Source: SAR324 cluster bacterium (GTDB taxonomy: Bacteria > Bdellovibrionota > UBA2361 > JAAZON01). From it: 10,830 bases of DNA. Each line of letters starts with the position of its first letter. Position 1 is the stretch's first letter. The stretch covers positions 1 through 10,830 of the forward strand of contig JAAZON010000205.1 of NCBI GenBank assembly GCA_012797725.1. The letters run 5' to 3'. Positions 1 to 5,752 of the stretch are shown piece after piece. Under the pieces are notes generated by a model. The model worked only from the letters and a program-made list of their open reading frames with translations. It ran no database searches and was not told the DNA's origin. Made by a program: the position numbers and the translations under genes.

Positions 1-2
1 AG

Positions 3-215
3 TCTTCTTATGAGTGCGGTGAAGCCCAAGATGAAGTTAATAAAGCAAATGAAGCGATCGATTCCGCTGATAAACTCTTTCACTTACGACGTGCACTAAG
101 ACTCTGCCCAAATAACTCATCTTACCATACCATGCTTGGTGATCTTTATTTAAAATTAGGTCGCAAAGAAGATGCAGATTTCGAGTTTGGGGAAGCACGA
201 AGGCTTGGACTGTAA
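3..215 (+). CDS. C-terminal end of a TPR-repeat protein (5' truncated by window edge)
   Basis: An open frame runs from the window edge to a TAA at 213-215, giving 70 residues with no start in view. The last part (ALRLCPNNSSYHTMLGDLY, then LKLGRKEDADFEFGEARRLG) has the Leu/Ala/Gly/Tyr spacing of one tetratricopeptide repeat: a short helix, a Pro-Asn turn, then helix A and helix B ending in an A-x-x-L-G. TPRs form protein-protein interaction scaffolds, so the role is probably as an adaptor or part of a larger multi-domain protein. What lies upstream cannot be seen. The gene faces clpX tail to tail, with 37 bases between the stop codons. The TPR call rests on pattern only and no specific function can be given. 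Confidence 0.6.
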   Translation, partial: SSYECGEAQDEVNKANEAIDSADKLFHLRRALRLCPNNSSYHTMLGDLYLKLGRKEDADFEFGEARRLGL

Positions 216-232
216 TAAAATAGAATGTCCTC

Positions 233-248
233 GAAGGTATAACCCTTC
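233..248. terminator. weak hairpin between convergent TPR gene and clpX
   Basis: GAAGG (233-237) and CCTTC (244-248) form a perfect 5-bp stem with a 6-base loop, followed on the + strand by TTTCTT. It sits between two convergent stop codons, where a terminator is expected. The stem is short, so this is a weak call. Confidence 0.3.
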
Positions 249-252
249 TTTC

Positions 253-1512
253 TTAGCCTACCATCATTTCTTTCTGGTGGACGAGAAGGGGCTCCTTAAG
301 GAGTCTTACTGTTTCCTCTGTTATTATAACCTCTCGGATACTTGAATCTGTTGGAACTTCGTACATTATGTTGAGCATGCACTCTTCTATTATCGATCTC
401 AAACCCCTAGCTCCTGTTTTTTTCTCCAAAGCTTTATCAGCGATGGCTTCAAGGGCTTGAGGTGTGAAGGTCAGCTCAACCTCGTCCATATGAAGTAGGT
501 GCTTGTATTGTTTTACCAGTGCATTTTTTGGATCTGTCAGAACTTGGATCAATGAAGCCTTGTCTAGCTGATCCAGGGCAGTAATTACAGGAATACGTCC
601 TATGAATTCAGGAATCATACCGTACTTCAGAAGATCCTCGGTTTCTAGGTTTCTTAGAACATTTTTGCTTAAAGACTGCTTGTCTTCTGTCCGTGTTACT
701 CCAAAGCCTAGGTTTTTCTTGTCTATTCTAGTTTTAACTATCTTATCCAAGCCATCGAAGGCACCTCCAACAATGAACAATATGTTGGAAGTGTCAATTT
801 GAATAAAATCTTGTTGCGGATGTTTACGCCCGCCCTTTGGCGGCACGTTTGCTTTTGTTCCTTCCAGTATTTTTAATAGTGCTTGCTGCACCCCTTCACC
901 AGAAACATCTCTGGTAACTGAAGGAGAATCACTCTTTCGACCGATTTTATCTATTTCGTCGATATAGACAATGCCTCGCTGTGCTCGCTCAACGTCGTAG
1001 TCGGCCGCTTGAAGAAGATTGACGATGATGTTCTCAACATCTTCTCCGACATAACCTGCCTCCGTGAGGCTGGTTGCATCAGAAATCGTAAATGGCACAT
1101 CCAGCACTCGAGCTAGGGTTTGTGCAAGTAGAGTCTTACCTGAACCAGTTGGGCCAACAAGAAGAATGTTTGCTTTTGAGAGTTCTACATCATTTTTTTT
1201 CAATGAGGCATTATTTCGAATTCTTTTATAGTGATTATGAACAGCCACGGCCAGGACTTTTTTTGCGTGATCTTGGCCAATAACATATTGATCAAGGGCT
1301 TCTTTAAGTTCTTTAGGGCTAGGAACCTTTAAGCCTTGAGAAGATGGTGAATTACCACGAAGCTCTTCAGAGAGGATATCATTGCAAAGCTCGACACACT
1401 CATCACAGATGAAGACATTTGGACCAGCGACAAGTTTCTTGACTTCATCCTGGGTTTTGCCGCAAAAGGAGCAATCGAGTTTAGTTGTGCCCTTCGAAAA
1501 ATTTCGTCCCAT
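253..1512 (-). CDS. clpX: ATP-dependent Clp protease ATP-binding subunit ClpX
   Basis: ClpX is the hexameric AAA+ unfoldase that recognises tagged substrates, unfolds them and threads them into the ClpP protease chamber in the cytoplasm. The 419-residue protein is complete and of family length. The N-terminal C4 zinc domain uses C14, C17, C36 and C39. The AAA+ module shows Walker A GPTGSGKT (120-127), pore-1 loop GYVG (153-156), Walker B VYIDE (182-186), RKH loop (229-231), arginine finger R306 in EFIGRIP, and sensor-2 GARG (367-370). The ClpP-docking tripeptide, usually IGF, reads LGF (268-270) in NLGFGV, so ClpP binding is expected. The ATG at 1512 is preceded by AAGAAGG with a 7-base spacer. 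No clpP, tig or lon gene lies beside it here. It is divergent from the small gene at 1806 and appears monocistronic. Confidence 0.97.
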   Translation of the reverse strand: MGRNFSKGTTKLDCSFCGKTQDEVKKLVAGPNVFICDECVELCNDILSEELRGNSPSSQGLKVPSPKELKEALDQYVIGQDHAKKVLAVAVHNHYKRIRNNASLKKNDVELSKANILLVGPTGSGKTLLAQTLARVLDVPFTISDATSLTEAGYVGEDVENIIVNLLQAADYDVERAQRGIVYIDEIDKIGRKSDSPSVTRDVSGEGVQQALLKILEGTKANVPPKGGRKHPQQDFIQIDTSNILFIVGGAFDGLDKIVKTRIDKKNLGFGVTRTEDKQSLSKNVLRNLETEDLLKYGMIPEFIGRIPVITALDQLDKASLIQVLTDPKNALVKQYKHLLHMDEVELTFTPQALEAIADKALEKKTGARGLRSIIEECMLNIMYEVPTDSSIREVIITEETVRLLKEPLLVHQKEMMVG

Positions 1513-1697
1513 CTGAGAACCTTCTTGTATAGTAAATCGCTTGTTATTGAGATGCGAATAGTCTGGAAAAAGTCTCTTTAAGTCTTCCAGTTCGAGCTAA
1601 ACCAATTGGGGTTTGAGAGGAGGTTGAACTACTTGTATTTACTTGAAAATCTGCAATTGTCCGTAGCTTTGACACTTTATTGTTCGATCTCTCAATA

Positions 1698-1706
1698 TGT
1701 AATAAT
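1698..1706 (+). promoter_or_regulatory. possible extended -10 element for the 1806 gene
   Basis: TGTAATAAT has the TGn extension plus a hexamer (AATAAT) matching 5 of 6 bases of TATAAT. No good -35 box lies 16-18 bases upstream; a TTGACA at 1669-1674 is too far away (26 bases). It would give a leader of about 95 bases before the ATG at 1806. This is a tentative call from pattern only. I found no convincing clpX promoter on the other strand of this 293-base divergent gap. Confidence 0.3.
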
Positions 1707-1805
1707 CTCGATGATGATGAATCTTATAACTAGATGAAAACGAAAGCTCCAAAAACAAGAATCTCTTATTTGTAAGGTAGCAACAAAAGGTCCGAGGATA
1801 TTGAT

Positions 1806-2000
1806 ATGGAAAACGGAAAATTTAAAGTTGGTGATCGAGTAATTCATTTGAACAAAGAAGGCCTAAAAGGGGTCGTCAAAGGCGTGCATAGTGAAACAAC
1901 AGCCAAAGCCGATCAAAAGGAAAAGGCCTTAATGATAGAAATTATGTGGGATAATGGGACCCTCTCGTATATGACAATGGAGCAGATTAAAGCTGCTTAG
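1806..2000 (+). CDS. small SH3/KOW-like beta-barrel protein, function unknown
   Basis: This 64-residue protein has no recognised family name. It begins GKFKVGDRVIHL, typical of the first strand of KOW or SH3-like barrels (F/Y-x-x-G-D-x-V), followed by a glycine pair (GLKGVVKGV). A charged, Ala/Lys-rich loop comes next (about 28-40), then IEIMWDNGTLSYM, which reads as two more strands, and a short C-terminal helix. No signal peptide or membrane segment is visible, so it should be cytoplasmic. The ATG is supported by GAGGA at 1794-1798 with a 7-base spacer. It stands alone: divergent from clpX and followed by a structured non-coding gap. Small barrels of this type often bind RNA, DNA or RNA polymerase, but nothing here shows which. 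Confidence 0.75.
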   Translation: MENGKFKVGDRVIHLNKEGLKGVVKGVHSETTAKADQKEKALMIEIMWDNGTLSYMTMEQIKAA

Positions 2001-2081
2001 ACGTAAAATTCTGGTTCTTTTTGTTTCTTTGAACTTGCACAAATTGCTTAACTGCTAACAACCGTGTGAGTCCGCATTCTC

Positions 2082-2094
2082 GGCCTTGCAGGCC
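2082..2094. repeat. perfect hairpin GGCCT-TGC-AGGCC
   Basis: A 5-bp, nearly all-GC inverted repeat with a 3-base loop opens the GC-rich block. It can be read from the sequence; its function is unknown. Confidence 0.6.
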
Positions 2095-2096
2095 TG

Positions 2097-2141
2097 TCCT
2101 CCGAAGCAACTGGCCCTGGCCCTGGCCAGGGCGAAGGAGGA
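2097..2141. repeat. nested inverted repeat: outer TCCTCC/GGAGGA, inner GCCCTGG/CCAGGGC
   Basis: TCCTCC (2097-2102) pairs perfectly with GGAGGA (2136-2141). Inside it, GCCCTGG (2113-2119) pairs with CCAGGGC (2126-2132) around the loop CCCTGG. The inner arm contains a tandem CCCTGG duplication and overlaps the 12-base palindrome CCCTGGCCAGGG (2120-2131), so two alternative folds are possible. The structure would form in RNA from either strand. Confidence 0.6.
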
Positions 2142-2158
2142 AGCAGCTGCAGGCGCGA

Positions 2159-2179
2159 AGTAGGAAGCAAGCTCCTACT
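2159..2179. terminator. hairpin AGTAGGA/TCCTACT, terminator-like on the + strand
   Basis: AGTAGGA (2159-2165) and TCCTACT (2173-2179) form a perfect 7-bp stem with a 7-base loop. On the + strand it is followed by GCTTTTC, a short U-run in RNA. It could end transcription of the 1806 gene. On the - strand the following bases are not T-rich, so service to plsY is less likely. Confidence 0.4.
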
Positions 2180-2305
2180 GCTTTTCGAAAACTGTTTTTC
2201 TGAGTCCGCTAACTGAGAATCAGAATTAGGAAACCATTCGGGTGTCCAAATGAAGAACTTTAGCGATAGCAAAGTTTGAGAACAATTCTGCTCGATAAGG
2301 TGAGT

Positions 2306-2911
2306 TCAATCCTTTTTAGCCAAAGAGAACTGTTTCTCGGTCCCACTAAGGAGTCGGTTTAAATTCTCATTATGCCTGTATACGCTGAGTAATGCGATAA
2401 AAGAAATGGCATAGAAAATGGAGTCATCAGCTCCCAATAATATTGCAAAAATCGGAGCTGACAATGCTGCGCTAATAGATGATAGTGATACAATTCGGGA
2501 GCGCCAAAAAACTAGGATAAATACTCCAAGAGCCAAGAGAGCTGTCCAGAGATTAAAAATAAGCAAAACACCGAAACTTGTGGCGACTCCTTTCCCTCCG
2601 CGCAACTTTCCTGGAATTGAAAAGCAATGTCCGCATACTACCACGGCCCCAGCGCTTCCATAAAAGACAGAATTGTTAAAGATTAGTCGAGCAATCAAAA
2701 CTGCAATTATGCCTTTTAGTAAATCGATTAATAAGGTCGCAATTCCCGCTCTAATTCCCAGAACACGCCCAACATTAGTTGCACCAACATTTCCGCTTCC
2801 TTGAGCTGTAATGTCTATCCCATGAGATTTCGCAATCAAAAACCCAGCAGGGATTGCACCGATGAAATAGAATGGGATCAAGCTTAATACTGAGAACCAA
2901 AAATCAAGCAT
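2306..2911 (-). CDS. plsY: glycerol-3-phosphate acyltransferase PlsY
   Basis: PlsY is the inner-membrane enzyme that moves an acyl group from acyl-phosphate to the sn-1 position of glycerol-3-phosphate, giving lysophosphatidate, the first step of phospholipid synthesis. The protein is 201 residues, normal for the family. The three conserved loops are present: GSGNVGATNV (38-47), GHCFSIPGKLRGGKGVAT (94-111) and YRHNENLNRLLSGTE (178-192). Hydrophobic segments alternate with them at about 4-26, 55-78, 82-98, 115-137 and 145-178. In loop 2 the usual GHxFP reads GHCFS, a small departure. The ATG follows the rpe stop codon directly (TAAATG), with AAGGG about 8 bases upstream inside rpe. It is the last gene of the def-fmt-rpe-plsY cluster. 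Confidence 0.95.
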   Translation of the reverse strand: MLDFWFSVLSLIPFYFIGAIPAGFLIAKSHGIDITAQGSGNVGATNVGRVLGIRAGIATLLIDLLKGIIAVLIARLIFNNSVFYGSAGAVVVCGHCFSIPGKLRGGKGVATSFGVLLIFNLWTALLALGVFILVFWRSRIVSLSSISAALSAPIFAILLGADDSIFYAISFIALLSVYRHNENLNRLLSGTEKQFSLAKKD

Positions 2912-3571
2912 TTAATTGCCCTTAAGGGAAGCAATAGCAGTTCCTTTGTCAAAATGACAGAAGATAAAAGTCCCTGACACTATACAGTCAACACCTGCCT
3001 TTATGCAGAGAGGAGATGTCTCATTCGTCAGTCCTCCATCAACTTGTATTAAGGTCTTGAGCTTTAGTTTGTCAATCTCATTTCGCAATGCTTGAATCCT
3101 ATTAGGAGCATCCTGATTAAATTTCTGTCCTCCCCAACCTGGCTCAACTGACATCACTAGAACTAAGTCACATTCATCTAGAAAAGGGAAAATAGACTGA
3201 ATAGGAGTTGATGGTTTCAACGACAGTCCACTTTTCATGCCGTTGGCTCGGATTGCTCTCAATGTATTTCGTACATCCGAGCTAGCCTCAACATGAATTG
3301 TTATAATATCACTTCCTGCTTTTTTGAAATCTTCTAGATGTTTCTCTGCTTCGACGATCATAAGATGAGTGTCTAGGGGAAGATGTGTAATGCGTCGTAA
3401 ATGTTGAACCATAATTTCACCGAAGCTTATAGGTGGTACAAATCGCCCGTCCATCACATCAACATGAATCCAATCAGCCCCAGACTGTTCGACTGATTTG
3501 ATCTCTTCTGCGAGTTTGGAAAGATCGGCGCCTAAGACAGAGGGTGCCACTAAAATCTTACGTGTAATCAT
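2912..3571 (-). CDS. rpe: ribulose-phosphate 3-epimerase
   Basis: Rpe interconverts ribulose-5-phosphate and xylulose-5-phosphate in the pentose phosphate pathway, in the cytoplasm. The 219-residue TIM barrel is complete. APSVLGADLSKL (9-20) carries the conserved Ser. IHVDVMDGRFVP (35-46) gives the metal ligands H36 and D38, DTHLMI (67-72) gives H69, and VDGGLT (177-182) gives the catalytic D178. The phosphate-binding part includes VMSVEPGWGGQKF (139-151) and VSGTFIF (198-204). The start ATG overlaps the fmt stop by four bases (ATGA), with only a weak GGGAA close by, so translation is probably coupled to fmt. Confidence 0.97.
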   Translation of the reverse strand: MITRKILVAPSVLGADLSKLAEEIKSVEQSGADWIHVDVMDGRFVPPISFGEIMVQHLRRITHLPLDTHLMIVEAEKHLEDFKKAGSDIITIHVEASSDVRNTLRAIRANGMKSGLSLKPSTPIQSIFPFLDECDLVLVMSVEPGWGGQKFNQDAPNRIQALRNEIDKLKLKTLIQVDGGLTNETSPLCIKAGVDCIVSGTFIFCHFDKGTAIASLKGN

Positions 3572-4536
3572 TTCCCAAAAATTTGTCCTATATGGAGGGA
3601 AGCACCAGAAATAAAATCTTTAACAGACATTGGTCTTTTTCCCTCTGGTTGAACTTCTAATACTGAAAGTATTCCATGACCACATGAAATATGTAAGGCA
3701 TTCTTATCAAAGAAAACGACAGTTCCCGCTTTATTGACGTTTTCAGGTGAATCAACATACAACAATTCTGCCTTTAATATTTTAAGCCTTCTCCCATTTA
3801 GTAAAGTGTAAGCTCCTGGTGCCGGACACAGGGCGCGAATCAAATTCCTAATCTCCGAAGCGTCCCTATTCCAGTTGATTACTTCTTCTTCTTTGAGAAG
3901 TTTCGAAGCATATGTTACTCCCTCACTTGTTTGTGGAGTCGAATGAAGCTTGCCCTCTGCAATAGCAGGTAGAGATTGAATGATTAAGCGCCCGCCCACT
4001 TCTGCAATGCGATCGTGTAAGGTCTGGAAATTATCTTGTTCTGCAATGGCGATAGTTTCACTTGCGTAGACAGGGCCGCAATCTAGACCCTCAGTCATCT
4101 GCATTATAGAAACGCCTGTCTCAGAATCTCCCGCCATTATAGCTCGTTGTATTGGAGCGGCTCCTCGCCAGCGAGGAAGAAGGGAAGCGTGCACATTAAT
4201 ACAGCCAAAGCGAGGAAGAGATAACAATTCCTTTGGCAGAATTTGTCCGTATGCCACTATTACAGCAAAGTCTATAGGACCAAGGGTGTCAAGAGATGCT
4301 AACAAACTCGGTAATTCAGCTTTCAACTTGTGTGGTTGAAAAATAGGAATGCCAAATTCTGAGGCTAAAACTTTTGTTGGAGGTGGTTTAAGTTTATTAC
4401 CCCTGCCAGCTGCCTTATCTTGTTGGGTTATTAAGCCTTTGACGTCAAAATTTTTATTGTGAAGCAAGAGGCTTAGGATGTAGGAGGCGAGAGTTGGAGT
4501 TCCAAAAAAGATCACTGATAAGCTGTTTGTGGACAC
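3568..4536 (-). CDS. fmt: methionyl-tRNA formyltransferase
   Basis: Fmt formylates Met-tRNA(fMet) using 10-formyl-tetrahydrofolate, preparing the initiator tRNA. The 322-residue protein has the Rossmann-like formyltransferase domain (about 1-190) and the C-terminal OB-like tRNA-binding domain (about 210-315). Visible motifs are VIFFGTP (8-14), the acceptor-stem loop AAGRGNKLKPPP (42-53), INVHASLLPRWRGAAP (113-128) with catalytic N114 and H116, and TEGLDCGPV (148-156) with D152. QPEGKRPM (296-303) is typical of the C-terminal domain. The start is GTG, not ATG (complement of 4534-4536), with AAGG about 10 bases upstream. It lies 14 bases after def, whose product removes the same formyl group, and overlaps rpe by four bases. 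Confidence 0.96.
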   Translation of the reverse strand: MSTNSLSVIFFGTPTLASYILSLLLHNKNFDVKGLITQQDKAAGRGNKLKPPPTKVLASEFGIPIFQPHKLKAELPSLLASLDTLGPIDFAVIVAYGQILPKELLSLPRFGCINVHASLLPRWRGAAPIQRAIMAGDSETGVSIMQMTEGLDCGPVYASETIAIAEQDNFQTLHDRIAEVGGRLIIQSLPAIAEGKLHSTPQTSEGVTYASKLLKEEEVINWNRDASEIRNLIRALCPAPGAYTLLNGRRLKILKAELLYVDSPENVNKAGTVVFFDKNALHISCGHGILSVLEVQPEGKRPMSVKDFISGASLHIGQIFGK

Positions 4537-4550
4537 GTCTGAATCGCCTT

Positions 4551-5057
4551 TTATTCTGATAACTCAGATTTTTGTTTTTTCACCCAACGCTTGAACATTT
4601 CTTTTTTAATACGACTCAAGTGATCAATAAAGAGTATGCCATTCAAATGGTCAATTTCGTGCTGAATACAGCGGGAAAGAAGGCCTTCAGCCTCAATTTC
4701 AAGCGGGTTTCCATCGATATCAACAGCCCTCACAAGCACTTGCTTATTTCTGTTGACGATTTCTCGAAAGCCGGGAACACTCAAACATCCTTCATCAGAA
4801 CGAACAATCCCTTCTTTTTCAATAATTTCAGGATTGATGAGAACCATTGGTTGCTTTCCGTCTTCAGATACATCCACAACGATGACTCGTTTTTGCACCC
4901 CGATTTGAGGTGCTGCAAGTCCAATGCCAATACCATGGTACATTGTTTGAAGCATATCCTCAGAAAGTGTTTTTATTTCACCGTCAATCTCCGCAACCGC
5001 CTCCGATTGACCTCTAAGCACTTCTTCTGGGTAAACGTATATCTTTTTTAAGCTCAT
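4551..5057 (-). CDS. def: peptide deformylase
   Basis: Peptide deformylase removes the formyl group from the N-terminal methionine of nascent proteins at the ribosome. The 168-residue protein has all three metal-site motifs: GIGLAAPQIG (44-53), EGCLS (89-93) with metal ligand C91, and QHEIDH (132-137) with ligands H133 and H137 and catalytic E134. It is first in the def-fmt-rpe-plsY cluster. The ATG cannot be extended upstream because an in-frame TAG lies 9 bases before it. No clear Shine-Dalgarno sequence precedes it (upstream reads GATTTAGATTCAT), so initiation may be weak or the leader may be short. I could not identify its promoter in the 192-base gap. Confidence 0.97.
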   Translation of the reverse strand: MSLKKIYVYPEEVLRGQSEAVAEIDGEIKTLSEDMLQTMYHGIGIGLAAPQIGVQKRVIVVDVSEDGKQPMVLINPEIIEKEGIVRSDEGCLSVPGFREIVNRNKQVLVRAVDIDGNPLEIEAEGLLSRCIQHEIDHLNGILFIDHLSRIKKEMFKRWVKKQKSELSE

Positions 5058-5113
5058 ATGAATCTAAATCAAATATGCACACAGAGAAACAATGCGGTAA
5101 TGTTTAAGATACA

Positions 5114-5122
5114 TGCTATAAT
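5114..5122 (+). promoter_or_regulatory. extended -10 promoter element upstream of the 5250 gene
   Basis: TGCTATAAT is a perfect extended -10 (TGn plus TATAAT). There is no recognisable -35 at the right distance, which extended -10 promoters tolerate. Transcription would start near 5129 and give a leader of about 120 AT-rich bases before the ATG at 5250. The leader includes an A-run (5162-5169) and an imperfect palindrome around AAGGCCTT near 5177-5184. Confidence 0.55.
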
Positions 5123-5249
5123 CAAAATGATAACATAAAATGCCATATTGTACATTTTGCTAAAAAAAAGCATTAAAAGGCCTTATTAAAGCATGAACAA
5201 ATAATAGTCTGTAGAAATATGTTAAGAAGCTCTAGGCTTAGGGTTTTCT

Positions 5250-5669
5250 ATGATCAATTTAGACCTTTTAGAGGCACAATTATTGAGAATGCTTTCCGGA
5301 TTCTTTGGAAGGGAAAATGTAATTCCAATGATGAGTGTACTAAGTGTTTGCGGTGGTGAGCTTCCAAAGGACTATATCATCGAAGGTGTGGATTTACATA
5401 GTTGGGCGAGCCGCAATAAGTGCCTGTTTACTATTGTCGATAAGCAAGATTGCCCGAAAGCCGTTTTTGAGTTTTATTCAGGTATTAATGGTCAAGCAAT
5501 CGAAACAGACCATGTGGAGCATCAACAGTATTTAAAACCTCTACTTCGGAGCTTAGGCATCCATTATATAACTATCAGTAAAGATGAATTCTCGGAGATG
5601 TTGGATCCTCGCGGGGAGCTTGATTTTGTCTCATTCCTTAAAAATGAAATGCAAATTGATGAGGACTAG
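5250..5669 (+). CDS. DUF2726-like protein, degenerate PD-(D/E)XK-type fold suspected
   Basis: The 139-residue cytoplasmic protein has no signal peptide or membrane segment. It starts with a helix (LDLLEAQLLRML) followed by FFGRENVIPMMSV. The core CLFTIVDKQDCPKAVFEF (58-75) is followed by a polar region and LLRSLGIHYITIS (98-110). The order strand-Asp, strand-Glu, helix, then a G-I-x-x-x-x-I strand resembles DUF2726 and related PD-(D/E)XK folds, with D64 and E74 in the nuclease Asp and Glu positions. The lysine expected two residues after the Glu is Y76, so it is probably not a working nuclease. The ATG has only a weak upstream AGGG; internal ATGs at M27/M28 would break the fold. The family link is from memory of the pattern and is tentative. 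Confidence 0.6.
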   Translation: MINLDLLEAQLLRMLSGFFGRENVIPMMSVLSVCGGELPKDYIIEGVDLHSWASRNKCLFTIVDKQDCPKAVFEFYSGINGQAIETDHVEHQQYLKPLLRSLGIHYITISKDEFSEMLDPRGELDFVSFLKNEMQIDED

Positions 5670-5752
5670 GAGTCTGGATAACGAAAGTTGACCAATCTTC
5701 TTTTTTTAGTGAATAAGGGTCCCGGGCTCCAAGCAAGGAAGAATGCTATGAG

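Larger units (their letters stand above)
2001..2305. other. 305-base convergent intergenic gap with a GC-rich structured block
   Basis: I see no credible gene here. The outer parts have the usual AT-rich composition. The middle (2080-2160) is about 69% G+C and carries GGCCT-TGC-AGGCC, the palindrome CCCTGGCCAGGG, GCAGCTGC (2143-2150) and the 7-bp hairpin at 2159-2179. Short direct repeats are also present: TGAGTCCGC at 2067-2075 and 2201-2209, and GAAGCA at 2103, 2140 and 2164. Candidate roles are a structured RNA, a REP-like repeat, or a 3' end and termination region serving both convergent genes (1806 and plsY). Confidence 0.6.

Noticed and set aside
290..305. Palindrome GGCTCCTTAAGGAGTC as a terminator or operator
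   Set aside because: It lies inside the clpX coding sequence near its end and encodes ordinary family residues (LLKEP), with no T-run after it.
2048..2272. 74-codon open frame on the - strand over the GC-rich block
   Set aside because: Its Pro/Arg/Ser-rich composition comes from the hairpins, and it has no fold-like pattern. Better explained as structured non-coding DNA.
4572..5051. 159-codon frame antisense to def
   Set aside because: It lies fully opposite a complete peptide deformylase with all active-site motifs and reads His/Asn/Phe-rich, a shadow frame.
5688..5717. TTGACC...AATAAG promoter before the 5753 gene
   Set aside because: The -10 matches only 4 of 6 bases with an 18-base spacer. 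It may exist but I cannot support it.
5716..5732. CCCGGG-centred palindrome before the 5753 gene as an operator
   Set aside because: Only six bases are perfectly symmetric. Too short to support.
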